A program made the translations under genes and the position numbers. The notes under the pieces are model-generated. The model saw nothing but the letters and a program-made list of their open reading frames with translations. It was not told the DNA's origin and did no database searches. From Rhizobium sp. BG4 (GTDB lineage Bacteria > Pseudomonadota > Alphaproteobacteria > Rhizobiales > Rhizobiaceae), in assembly GCF_016864575.1 (NCBI RefSeq), contig NZ_CP044125.1:3516001-3580000 (forward strand): a stretch of 64,000 nucleotides of DNA, given 5' to 3'. Positions within the stretch are counted from its first letter, which is position 1; each line of letters begins with the position of its first letter. This document shows positions 44,484 through 52,848 of the stretch, piece after piece.

Positions 44484-44965
44484 TCCGAACGTGGCAGCAT
44501 CATGCGGTCGAGGGTGGCATCGCGACGAACCAACGTGTGCCATGCCGCAGCAACGAAATGTAAGCCCACGACAGCGAGAATGACATTCGACCCGATGACG
44601 TGGAGCGGCGCGACCGCAAATGTCACGTAGCTTGCGACCACGCCCAGCGCGGCCTGGAAGATGATGGCCACGTACATGCTGCCGTGGAGCAGGGCGGCCG
44701 CGAGATGCTGTCCTTTCAACCGCTTTCGAGGGCTTGGCGGCTGAAGCACTCGGAGAAGCAGGCGCAGTACCATTGCTGCGCCAATTAAAAGCCCGGCGTA
44801 GTTATGAATGGTGTGCTGGAGGATGTCGGAGGAAGCGGGCTGCATTCCCATGTGAACCGCGTGATGGGTTCGCTCAATGCTTCCGCCCGTCAGATACTGG
44901 ATCGGCAAGAGAAGCGCGATAAACCAATGCATGACAATTTGGGAAAGATGGTATCCGTTGCGCAT
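44441..44965 (-). CDS. Cytochrome b561-family membrane protein
   Basis: 174 aa with four membrane helices. Conserved histidines for two b hemes are visible: QIVMHWFIALLL near the N-terminus, LQHTIHNYAGLLIGA in helix 2, LLHGSMYVAI in helix 3 and VVGLHFVAAAWHTLVRRD in helix 4. It transfers electrons across or near the inner membrane, in E. coli CybB as a superoxide:ubiquinone oxidoreductase. It is a single gene, convergent with yqaA. Confidence 0.85.
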   Translation of the reverse strand: MRNGYHLSQIVMHWFIALLLPIQYLTGGSIERTHHAVHMGMQPASSDILQHTIHNYAGLLIGAAMVLRLLLRVLQPPSPRKRLKGQHLAAALLHGSMYVAIIFQAALGVVASYVTFAVAPLHVIGSNVILAVVGLHFVAAAWHTLVRRDATLDRMMLPRSDQPRTWTVKNAKTT

Positions 44966-45030
44966 TGGTTCCCCCGCTTCTGGGAGTCACACTAAAGCGC
45001 TGGCGTTAACTTTACGTGCCCCGCATTCGA

Positions 45031-45585
45031 TCAATTTTCCATTCTCTGATTCCTTGTAATCGAGGCGGTTACCGCGCCCTTACCCATGAGGTTGATTGGT
45101 AGGGTTAGGGTGAGTTCCTGCTTCTCCGGACCGTCGGGGGCCGAGTACCGCTTGAGGATTGTTCTTTCGCTTTGAACCGTATCTTCAAGCGTCGCGACCG
45201 TTTTTGCCACGATCTGCTTCTCGAAGAGCGAGACGTCCTGATTTGCTGCGGCGACGGTGCATGCCTCCACTGCACGGCCAGCAACTATATTCATGCTTGA
45301 TGCTACCGCGACGAATGGATCATCCGCGATAATCCACCCTTTTGCGGCTGCTGCGTTTTCGCTCAGGGTGAATGCGACCACCAAGTCCTCCGCGAGCGGC
45401 TTCCATCGAGAGGCCTTGGCGAGGTCCTCAAGATGATCAAGGATCGGACCGTCGGCAAGACAGACGTTCTCGAAGACGGCCGCGCCGGAAATAGCTGAAG
45501 ACCGAGGTTTTGCTGGAGCAGCAAGATTGGTAGAGGCCAATATCGCGAGCGTAGCCACGGACAGCTTTGATATGCCATCATACAT
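45031..45585 (-). CDS. Exported protein of unknown function
   Basis: 184 aa from the ATG at 45585, or 191 aa from 45606. A signal-like N-terminus (MYDGISKLSVATLAILAST) precedes a soluble domain with two cysteines (NVCLADGP, EACTVAA). It is similar in style to small periplasmic proteins of rhizobia, but I recognise no family. It is divergent from the acyltransferase gene at 45798. Confidence 0.6.
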   Translation of the reverse strand: MYDGISKLSVATLAILASTNLAAPAKPRSSAISGAAVFENVCLADGPILDHLEDLAKASRWKPLAEDLVVAFTLSENAAAAKGWIIADDPFVAVASSMNIVAGRAVEACTVAAANQDVSLFEKQIVAKTVATLEDTVQSERTILKRYSAPDGPEKQELTLTLPINLMGKGAVTASITRNQRMEN

Positions 45586-45797
45586 GCGACGTTTCTCATC
45601 TTTCAATCTGCCGGGAGCCCTTCCAGGTCTAAGTCAACTCGTTGGATTGAATGCCGCATCCGAAGCTGTCCTTCCGTTCAATGTCATCCACGCGATCTTA
45701 TGTGCCGCATTAACATCGCAGCCGAAATCGACCACCTGAGATAGCGCTCCATTCATCGAGGCGGTTTAAGTTAACGGCTTCTGCTCACTTTTACTAA

Positions 45798-47132
45798 ATG
45801 TTTAGCTTATGGGCAGTTCGGAAGCCGGATGGATTTTCGAGCCCGCGCATGTCCTCTAGGTTGCTGGCGCACGCATTATCCGCGTGTGTGGGAACTGCAA
45901 TGGCTCTTCAAGAAGCGACTTTATCTTTCGCCACGACCAAACCGGACGTCATCACCGTAAAGGCGGGCTCTTCGCGAACAATTGGGCCCGATCTTCTCCG
46001 TGCTGTTGCTATATTGCTGGTGATGCTGGTGCATTTGCCTCTGGAGGCAACGCCGTACGGATTGGTTACGATCCGCAACTATGGTTGGCTCGGCGTAGAT
46101 GTCTTCTTCGTCCTGAGCGGCTATCTCATCGGTACGCAGCTGTTCAAGGAGATTGTCGAGACCGGAGGCGTCGACCTAAAGACCTTTTACCTGAAACGGG
46201 CGCTCCGCATTTTTCCCGCCTATTTTGTTGTATTGGCGCTTTATGCGTTCGTTCCGCTGTTCCGCGACACGCCGAACATGCAGCCCCTATGGCGCTTCGC
46301 GACTTTCACTGTGAACTTCGGTCTTGATCCGCGAACAGGAAACGCTTTCACACAGGCTTGGACTTTAAGTGTGGAAGAGCAATTTTATCTGGTCCTGCCC
46401 GTGCTAGCGATGGTTTTCGTAGGCCGTTTGTCTGTGTTCGCATCCATGGTCACGTTGATTCTCCTCGTTGCGGCAGGGGTCGTGTGTCGTTCTCTCTTGT
46501 GGGAAGGCCAGATCGGTGTGTTGATCGATGACGGTAGAGCGCGGGAAGCATTCGCCGTATACCTTAAGGACATCTACTACCCCACCTACACAAGATTGGA
46601 TGGATTGCTGTTTGGGGTGTTTCTTGCTGCCGCTCGGTTCTTCAAGTCAGACCTATACAAGCGTTTCCTCCCGCCCTTGATCGCTATTCCACTCGGCTCT
46701 GCCCTGATTGCGATTGCAATTGTGCTCTTCACGATACGGGGGCCTCTGGAAGGGACAAACCTCTTCCTTGTTTTTCAGGCGATGCCTGGGGCGGTAGCGG
46801 GTTTCCCCCTGATTTCGGCGGGTATCGCGCTGCTGCTAGGGGCGGCGCTCGATGGAGAGCAGACGCTGCGAAATATACCGGTCCCCGGCGTGGCGGCGGT
46901 GGCCACGCTTTCTTACAGCTTATATCTGACGCACAAATCTGTTTTCAGCATCGACAGGGCGCTCATCGGGCAGGAGAATCTCACTGGTCTGTGGGGCTTC
47001 GCCGTCTACGGCGTGACCAGCTTTGCAGCGGCATTTTTGCTCTGGCTGGTCGTGGAGCGGTCATTCTTGCTTGTACGAGACCGCCTTCTTGTGAGTGGAC
47101 GGCACAGGACGCAGTCAGCCAGCCGAGGTTAG
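45798..47132 (+). CDS. Membrane acyltransferase (acyltransferase 3, OafA/YrhL type)
   Basis: 444 aa; starts at 45900 (MALQEATLSF) or between are possible because residues before the first helix look nonconserved. About ten membrane helices. The domain opens RTIGPDLLRAVAILLVMLVH and continues GWLGVDVFFVLSGYLIG and FTQAWTLSVEEQFYLVLPV, the hallmarks of acyltransferase 3. It O-acetylates or acylates cell-surface glycans. Its occurrence near a flippase and YqaA suggests a surface-polysaccharide role. Confidence 0.85.
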   Translation: MFSLWAVRKPDGFSSPRMSSRLLAHALSACVGTAMALQEATLSFATTKPDVITVKAGSSRTIGPDLLRAVAILLVMLVHLPLEATPYGLVTIRNYGWLGVDVFFVLSGYLIGTQLFKEIVETGGVDLKTFYLKRALRIFPAYFVVLALYAFVPLFRDTPNMQPLWRFATFTVNFGLDPRTGNAFTQAWTLSVEEQFYLVLPVLAMVFVGRLSVFASMVTLILLVAAGVVCRSLLWEGQIGVLIDDGRAREAFAVYLKDIYYPTYTRLDGLLFGVFLAAARFFKSDLYKRFLPPLIAIPLGSALIAIAIVLFTIRGPLEGTNLFLVFQAMPGAVAGFPLISAGIALLLGAALDGEQTLRNIPVPGVAAVATLSYSLYLTHKSVFSIDRALIGQENLTGLWGFAVYGVTSFAAAFLLWLVVERSFLLVRDRLLVSGRHRTQSASRG

Positions 47133-47226
47133 GATCGCCGACCCTCCTTGTCCTTTCTTTCCGCTGCTCCACATTCCGTGGAACAATTTTCTAGCCGGAA
47201 GGTTCGGGGGCGGAAGGGATTTCCAG

Positions 47227-47553
47227 TTGCTGACGCTTGGCAAAAAAATCGGCCACATTTTCGTTGCTGCCGCCTTTGGCCTGATGATTGTCCTTATGGC
47301 AGGACCGTCAGCTGCCGCCGTGCCTGCAGTTCACTGTGTCACGACGAACTACCAGCAGCACTCGACAGGTGACCAGCATCACCAAAGCACTTCGTGCTGC
47401 ACCGACATGCACTGCTGCCCGCTCATTCCCGCCCTTCCAGCTGCCAAAGCGCCATCGCCAGGGACGGACGCTGTTGGGTCGTGGATCGCAGCGGCCGTAC
47501 CGCTCTTGCTGATCAGGGCAATCGACCCTCCGCCGAAGACGGCCGAGTTCTGA
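47227..47553 (+). CDS. Small exported His/Cys-rich protein (DUF2946-like), upstream of copper-storage genes
   Basis: 108 aa from a TTG at 47227, with GGAAGGGAT upstream; the frame stays open back to 47095, and no ATG is well placed. A hydrophobic signal (HIFVAAAFGLMIVLMAGPS) precedes HCVTTNYQQHSTGDQHHQ and the cluster STSCCTDMHCCPL. A C-terminal hydrophobic segment (WIAAAVPLLLIRA) may anchor it. It lies 34 bp before the DUF305 gene, so metal sensing or binding is inferred. Confidence 0.55.
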   Translation: MLTLGKKIGHIFVAAAFGLMIVLMAGPSAAAVPAVHCVTTNYQQHSTGDQHHQSTSCCTDMHCCPLIPALPAAKAPSPGTDAVGSWIAAAVPLLLIRAIDPPPKTAEF

Positions 47554-47586
47554 ATCGTTTACCCGTAGATCAATAGGAGAATACTG

Positions 47587-48018
47587 ATGAACAAGACCCC
47601 GTTTCTCGCAGCATTCGCTGCAGCCGCAGCTATTTCTGTGATCGCCATGCCAACGATGGCGCAAGAGATGGCTTATCCAGACAAGTGCAAAATGGAAGGC
47701 GGCATGGATATGTCGAAGATGGATATGTCGAAAATGGACATGTCCGGCATGGGTGAAATGACCGACTACCAGAAGGCGTCGATGGAAGGCATGAAGTCCA
47801 TGCACATGAACATGATGCAGGGCATGATGAAAAAAGACGCTGACGTGTCGTTCATCTGCGGGATGATTGCTCACCATATGGGCGCGATCAGCATGTCTGA
47901 GGTCGAGCTGAAGTATGGTGACAACAAGGAAGCCAAAGAGATGGCACAGAAGGTGATCGACGCTCAGAAGAAAGAGATCACCGAAATGACCAAGTGGCTT
48001 GATAAGGAAGCAAAGTAG
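47587..48018 (+). CDS. DUF305 family copper-associated exported protein
   Basis: 143 aa. A signal peptide ending MPTMAQ precedes Met-rich repeats (MDMSKMDMSKMDMSGM), a typical Cu(I)-binding composition. The DUF305 motif is ADVSFICGMIAHHMGAISMS, with the conserved HH and preceding Cys. DUF305 proteins occur with copper- and silver-resistance loci. It is in an apparent operon with the upstream His/Cys-rich protein and the downstream four-helix protein. Confidence 0.88.
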   Translation: MNKTPFLAAFAAAAAISVIAMPTMAQEMAYPDKCKMEGGMDMSKMDMSKMDMSGMGEMTDYQKASMEGMKSMHMNMMQGMMKKDADVSFICGMIAHHMGAISMSEVELKYGDNKEAKEMAQKVIDAQKKEITEMTKWLDKEAK

Positions 48019-48028
48019 GGAGATCGTC

Positions 48029-48361
48029 ATGCACCATCAATCAGAAGAGATGAAGCGCTGCATCGAAAACTGCCTGGCTTGCTACCAGGAGTGCCTTTCG
48101 ATGGCGATGTCGCACTGCCTGGAAATGGGTGGCGAACACACGAAGCCGGATCACTTCCGCCTTATGATGGCATGTGCTGAAATGTGTCGGACGTCGGCGC
48201 ATTTCATGTTGATCGGCACCGAACATCACAAGCACACCTGCCGTGAATGCGCGGAAATCTGCCGACAATGTGCGGCCGACTGTGAACGCGTCGGTGACAT
48301 GGAAAGCTGCGTAGATGCTTGCCGCAAGTGTGCGGAAAGCTGTGAGCAAATGGCCGCTTGA
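48029..48361 (+). CDS. Four-helix-bundle copper-binding/storage protein (Csp-like)
   Basis: 110 aa from the ATG at 48029; the frame stays open to 47999. Cysteines are spaced CxxC or CxxxC along all helices: CIENCLACYQEC, MACAEMCRTS, CRECAEICRQCAADC, CVDACRKCAESC. Counting gives about 18 Cys. In Csp1/Csp3 proteins such helices bind many Cu(I) ions inside the bundle. No signal peptide is seen, so a cytosolic Csp3-like store is more likely. It begins 10 bp after the DUF305 stop, and a terminator follows. Confidence 0.88.
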   Translation: MHHQSEEMKRCIENCLACYQECLSMAMSHCLEMGGEHTKPDHFRLMMACAEMCRTSAHFMLIGTEHHKHTCRECAEICRQCAADCERVGDMESCVDACRKCAESCEQMAA

Positions 48362-48367
48362 ATAGGC

Positions 48368-48392
48368 GAGGGCGGCTTTTCAAGCCGCCCTC
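48368..48392. terminator. Rho-independent terminator after the copper-storage gene
   Basis: GAGGGCGGCTT-TTC-AAGCCGCCCTC forms an 11-bp perfect stem, in the gap between convergent genes ending at 48361 (+) and 48410 (-). Confidence 0.75.
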
Positions 48393-48409
48393 GGTCGTCT
48401 TTGAAGCGA

Positions 48410-50146
48410 TCAAACGACGGCTGCTTCCAAATCACTTATGACCGACCACTGGATTGCACCCTCGGGCAGCGGCTCATCGTGGTCCACCAAACCTCTCAGA
48501 AGCGCTGTGATTACCTTGCGGCGGCCTTCATCCTTCTCCAGGTTTTGCACTGCAGTGTAAGGCTTCTCCCCGGTCAGAGCGGTGTCAAAGAATGCTGCCT
48601 CGAAGTGCACTCTGGATGCGACAAGTCGAACCGTCTTGCTATCGAGCTGCTTTTGAACGGCGGTAAGGATGTTCTGGTTTGTCGTCCAGGCAGGATTGAC
48701 GATTTCCTCTTTTTCACCGCTCTTCGGGTTCTTGCGCATCGTTTTCGGTGTGTCCGTGTCATGCAAGATCGAGTACCTCGCGCCGAACTGGTTCAGGATT
48801 TTTGCGAGCGAGGCAATCGTTGCCTTTCCTCGGGCTCGGATGACATGAACGTTCGGAAATGTCTTGTCCCCATCCATGATCATGCGGAAGGCCGAGTATT
48901 CCGTATCTCCTTCTACCAGGATCACCGACCCGCCGAAGAAAAACTCCGCTACGTAGGGATCGTAGATATTCAGCAGCTTGAGGTTTGTCCGGTCGCAGCT
49001 GTCGAGCTGCGCATTTTCAGGGCGATAGAGTGTCGTCCCGACGATTTCTCCTTTATCCTTGCGCTCGACTCGGACGATTGAGGTGTTGTCGCGCGAGAGG
49101 TCGATAAAGACCGGCGAATGCGTGGTGATCATCACTTGCCAGCCGTCCTTGGATGCCAGGTCGTACAGCACCTTGCAGGCATCCCTGATCGCGCTCGGAT
49201 GCAGGCATAGCTCCGGTTCATCGATCAACAGCACGTTAGCCCGTTTTTGGTCTGGAGCGCTGTCTTTAAGAAGCTTTAGGGTGGCCCAGAGCATAGTTCG
49301 GCGAGCGCCGCTGCCTTGGGACTCAAGGTCCGACATATGGCCGTCCTTGTGACCCATCGTGAGCTTGCCGCCGTCCGGAAACAGCTTCAACGAGGACTCT
49401 GAGGCATCGGTGCTTTGCACGTACTCAACCGCGTGATCGATGAAGATCGAAGAGACGATCTCGTTCAACATCTTTTCCGCTTCTTCGATTTTTCCTTTGT
49501 TATGGTCGACGGCAAGTTTTTGAAATTCGGTAACGTCGGCTAGCAGCTTGTCGTACAGGTTCACGCCGTCTTTTGTCAGTTGCCGTGCCGAACCGATGAT
49601 CGCTTTGCTGAGGAGATCATGTATTTGTTTTGCCTGCGCTTCTGGTGGGTCGAACGCCCGAACTGGATGTACAGCTGGTCGACGAGCGTTCGCAACGTTT
49701 GCCCAGCCCCATGGCTTCTTGTCATCCCACGATTGCTTATCAACGTTCCAGCCGAACCGAGTACCCTTGCCAGCTGCCGTCCAGACCCATTTTTCCTTGA
49801 CGTATTTTCGGCCGCCTCCTTCGACAGGGTTTCCGTCGAGGTCTCCAATCCAGTGCTTTCCAGGATCGCCATCAACCACCTCGGTCACGAGTTCTATCTC
49901 GGTGGGCGTATCAGGATTTGAGATGCCGTTCGGGAAATCCTCCTGCTTTAGGTTACCCGGTTTCGATCCCTCGCTGACCGCAATCTCATAGGCTCGCAGG
50001 ATCGAGCTTTTGCCCGAATTATTTGGTCCGACGAGAACCACGATATCGTCGAGATCGACTTTGACCGGGTCATTGCCGATACATCTGAAATTTCTTACCG
50101 ACAGGGACCTTAATTTTCCCCGTTCGATATCCTGCAAGTCAGCCAT
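48410..50146 (-). CDS. OLD-family ATPase/TOPRIM nuclease (class 1, possible phage defence)
   Basis: 578 aa from the ATG at 50146, with GAGGGA upstream. ABC-type ATPase N-terminus: RNFRCIG and Walker A GPNNSGKSSILR; signature-like LESQGSGARRTML; Walker B VLLIDEPELCLHPS; H-loop TTHSPVFIDL. C-terminal TOPRIM: VILVEGDTEYSAFRMI and ILHDTDTPK supply the metal-binding acidic residues. OLD nucleases include P2 Old and GajA of the Gabija system. No GajB helicase or reverse transcriptase is adjacent, so it would be a stand-alone class 1 OLD. Confidence 0.85.
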   Translation of the reverse strand: MADLQDIERGKLRSLSVRNFRCIGNDPVKVDLDDIVVLVGPNNSGKSSILRAYEIAVSEGSKPGNLKQEDFPNGISNPDTPTEIELVTEVVDGDPGKHWIGDLDGNPVEGGGRKYVKEKWVWTAAGKGTRFGWNVDKQSWDDKKPWGWANVANARRPAVHPVRAFDPPEAQAKQIHDLLSKAIIGSARQLTKDGVNLYDKLLADVTEFQKLAVDHNKGKIEEAEKMLNEIVSSIFIDHAVEYVQSTDASESSLKLFPDGGKLTMGHKDGHMSDLESQGSGARRTMLWATLKLLKDSAPDQKRANVLLIDEPELCLHPSAIRDACKVLYDLASKDGWQVMITTHSPVFIDLSRDNTSIVRVERKDKGEIVGTTLYRPENAQLDSCDRTNLKLLNIYDPYVAEFFFGGSVILVEGDTEYSAFRMIMDGDKTFPNVHVIRARGKATIASLAKILNQFGARYSILHDTDTPKTMRKNPKSGEKEEIVNPAWTTNQNILTAVQKQLDSKTVRLVASRVHFEAAFFDTALTGEKPYTAVQNLEKDEGRRKVITALLRGLVDHDEPLPEGAIQWSVISDLEAAVV

Positions 50147-50245
50147 CAAAGTCCCTCGGTTGATTCCCGAAATCACATTATCAACTAATGAGGGAGTGCC
50201 GCAACGCCGCAGTGAGAGCCGGTCTTAACGGTTTTTTGAGCATGT

Positions 50246-51685
50246 TTGTTAACAATGCTTAGTCACGAAAACCGAGCTGGCGTTGCTGTGACGCAGCCTT
50301 ATGCAGGAGCGAGTTCATTGTCAAAGAAGGGAAGGGCGAACCCACGCTCCGAAAATTCCGCAAGGGGCTTACTCTCCAAGGTTTTGCTTGCTTCCTGTCT
50401 CGTGACTGCGTCGGCGACAACAAGCGGAGCAGCGCAGAACGAAGACAAGACGCTGAAGCTGTACTTTGGGAACACGGGTGAGCGAGCTATCATCACATAC
50501 AAACGCAACGGTGTCTTCGACCAGAATGGCCTTGCCCAGCTGAACCATTTCCTTCGTGATTGGCGACGCAATGAAACGATCCGGATGGACCCGCGTCTAT
50601 TTGATATCGTCTGGGAAATGTACCGTCGAAGCGGGGCAAGGGACTACATCAATGTCGTCTCCGGCTACCGCTCGCCGAACACGAACGCCATGCTCCGGTC
50701 GCGATCCTCGGGCGTTGCGAAAGAGAGCCAGCACACCCGAGGTAAGGCTATCGACTTTTTTATTCCTGGTGTGAACCTCGCTACTCTCCGCGCCATTGGA
50801 ATGCAGATGCAGGGTGGGGGCGTTGGTTATTATCCACGGTCGGCCTCGCCTTTCGTTCACATCGACGTCGGCGGCGTTCGCGCCTGGCCGCGCATGAGCC
50901 ACCAGGAGCTTGCGAAGCTTTTCCCCGATGGGCGGACCCTCCATCTGCCGAGCGATGGCAGGCTATTGGCCGGGTATGCGGAGGCTGTTGCGGAGTACAA
51001 GCGACGGGGATCGCTTTCGACTGTTAGCGTCGCAAGCTTGAGCACGGAAACGGGAAGCAGAAAGAGGAGCCTGTTCAGGGGGGCGGATGCTGAAGAGGCG
51101 AAATCCACTGCTGGAGCCAGGGCGTCGGCTGTCGCAGGGACAACTCCGAATTCTATGGTGGTCTCTTCTCCCGTCACGGCGTCCGGAAGCGCGGATGCAG
51201 TTTTTGCTGCGCCGGTTCCAGCGATGCGTCCGTCTGATAGCGTTCTCCTTGCGATGCTGCCGGTCAGGCCAGAGGAGGTTCACAAAGGCCTGTTGGCTGC
51301 TACTTCTGGCAACGAGGAATCCGACGATTTAGAGGATGAAGTCCTCGTTCCCTCGGGAGCGATCCCTGTACCAACCTTCGCGTCTCGCGCAAGCGAAGAA
51401 CGAACGGATGACGAGATCGTCACGGCTTCAATCGAGCCGCAGCCTGAGTACGTCAAGGTCGCTCCTTTCGTTCCCAGGACTGGTGCCGTTGCCCTGTTGA
51501 TCCCGGCTAGCGTTACTGGGGAGGCGACTGCTCATTTCGCCAAGAGCTATGAGACGGCCAACTTCGTCTCGCGGACTTTCTCCCACGCCACTTCGGGTGC
51601 ATTTGATAGCAACCGTTTCGGCGACGATCCTTGTCCGCCTATGACTGCCAATACCGGTCGTCAGGCGATTGATCAGCCGTGCTGA
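50246..51685 (+). CDS. DUF882 / YcbK-like exported peptidase M15 family protein
   Basis: 479 aa. A hydrophobic segment near residue 45 (LLSKVLLASCLVTASATTS) is a signal or anchor. The DUF882 domain (about 70-230) has the M15-like zinc site: QHTRGKAIDFF (His and Asp) and PFVHIDVGGVRAWP (His). The C-terminal half is low-complexity Ser/Ala/Thr-rich and of unknown role. Such proteins trim peptidoglycan peptides. A single gene, divergent from the OLD gene. Confidence 0.82.
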   Translation: MLTMLSHENRAGVAVTQPYAGASSLSKKGRANPRSENSARGLLSKVLLASCLVTASATTSGAAQNEDKTLKLYFGNTGERAIITYKRNGVFDQNGLAQLNHFLRDWRRNETIRMDPRLFDIVWEMYRRSGARDYINVVSGYRSPNTNAMLRSRSSGVAKESQHTRGKAIDFFIPGVNLATLRAIGMQMQGGGVGYYPRSASPFVHIDVGGVRAWPRMSHQELAKLFPDGRTLHLPSDGRLLAGYAEAVAEYKRRGSLSTVSVASLSTETGSRKRSLFRGADAEEAKSTAGARASAVAGTTPNSMVVSSPVTASGSADAVFAAPVPAMRPSDSVLLAMLPVRPEEVHKGLLAATSGNEESDDLEDEVLVPSGAIPVPTFASRASEERTDDEIVTASIEPQPEYVKVAPFVPRTGAVALLIPASVTGEATAHFAKSYETANFVSRTFSHATSGAFDSNRFGDDPCPPMTANTGRQAIDQPC

Positions 51686-51763
51686 GCTGGGACGAAGGCG
51701 GGAGGCTTGCTGTTTCAGGATCGTGAATCCGCCACATTCCCCGCAAACACATGCTTGCCTATT

Positions 51764-52354
51764 ATGGGGACAAACGTGACAGAGCGATCACCTCGTGAAA
51801 CGCGACGTCCAGCCGGTCTTGTTGCCGCTCTGACGTCAGCGATTGCTGTTGCTGTGATTGGCACAGCAGCTATCGGAACCGCTTCCGAAGATGTTGTCGC
51901 CGAACGACAGAACGACATGAAGCTTATAGCAGCTTCGGCGAAAACGATGGCAGAGATGTTCAAGTCACCAGGAACCTATGCCTCGGCAGCTTTCAGACAG
52001 GCCGCACAATCAATCAGCACACGTGCTGACCGTCGGCTTGCCGACCACTTCTCCAAGGTCACCGTGTCAGAGGGCTCCAAGGCAGCGGAGACGATAGCAG
52101 GCGATCCGGAAAGGTTTGCCGCCCTGGCCAAGGACCTGAAAACTTACGCGGATGCGTTGGCGGTCGCGGCGGAATCTCATCCCGGAGAGATGACCGACGA
52201 CATGCGTATGAAACAGGGAGAGGCGATGGGCGGCGGTCCATTGGGCACCAGACTACGGGACGAGACGCAGCTGTCGAAAATGTCTGCCGAGCACGCCTTC
52301 CACCTGATGCTGCAGACATGTACCACCTGCCATGCTCGCTTCAGGAAGGAGTAG
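51764..52354 (+). CDS. Exported cytochrome c' family protein
   Basis: 196 aa from the ATG at 51764; the frame stays open to 51707. A signal or anchor (LVAALTSAIAVAVIGTAAIG) is followed by a helical domain ending in the heme-binding CTTCHARFRKE at the extreme C-terminus, characteristic of cytochrome c' (Cys-x-x-Cys-His). Residue composition fits a four-helix bundle. Possible roles are NO binding or electron transfer. It converges on the cueR/copA operon. Confidence 0.8.
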   Translation: MGTNVTERSPRETRRPAGLVAALTSAIAVAVIGTAAIGTASEDVVAERQNDMKLIAASAKTMAEMFKSPGTYASAAFRQAAQSISTRADRRLADHFSKVTVSEGSKAAETIAGDPERFAALAKDLKTYADALAVAAESHPGEMTDDMRMKQGEAMGGGPLGTRLRDETQLSKMSAEHAFHLMLQTCTTCHARFRKE

Positions 52355-52380
52355 TCGCTTGATTGGGGTACGGGCAGCTG

Positions 52381-52836
52381 TTATCGCGCCTGCTCGGCTC
52401 TTAGACCGTTCACGCCGAACTTCGCCTTGATCTCCGGCATCTCTTCCTTGCCGGTGGCGATCTCGTCGATGATCGGGCAATCTGGCCGTTCATCGCCATG
52501 ACAGTGACTGGCCAGATGCTTCAGTGTGCGCGACATCGCCTGAATTGCCTCTGCTTTCCGTTCAAGTTCCTCGACGTGCTCCAGCGCCATAGCTTTAACA
52601 TCAGCGCTGCTGCGAGACTTATCTCGCCACAGGGCGAGCAATGTCTTCATCTGCTCGACCGAGAACCCCAAGTCCCTGCTTCTGCGAATGAACTTCAGGG
52701 TGTTGATGTCGTTTTCGCTATAGGTTCTGTAGCTCGCCTCCGTCCGGTGCGCTGGACTGATCAGTTTGATCTGTTCGTAGTAGCGGATCATTTTCGCGGA
52801 GACCCCGCTTGCCTTCGCGGCTTGTCCAATATTCAT
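52381..52836 (-). CDS. cueR: Copper-responsive MerR-family activator
   Basis: 151 aa. MerR HTH (MNIGQAAKASGVSAKMIRYY) and a dimerisation helix. C112 and C120 in HCHGDERPDC are at the positions that bind Cu(I) in E. coli CueR; rhizobial homologues are called HmrR. The gene starts 12 bp after the P-type ATPase stop, so it is the second gene of a copA-cueR operon. It probably acts at the 19-bp-spacer promoter upstream of copA. Confidence 0.92.
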   Translation of the reverse strand: MNIGQAAKASGVSAKMIRYYEQIKLISPAHRTEASYRTYSENDINTLKFIRRSRDLGFSVEQMKTLLALWRDKSRSSADVKAMALEHVEELERKAEAIQAMSRTLKHLASHCHGDERPDCPIIDEIATGKEEMPEIKAKFGVNGLRAEQAR

Positions 52837-52848
52837 TTTTCGTCTCCT

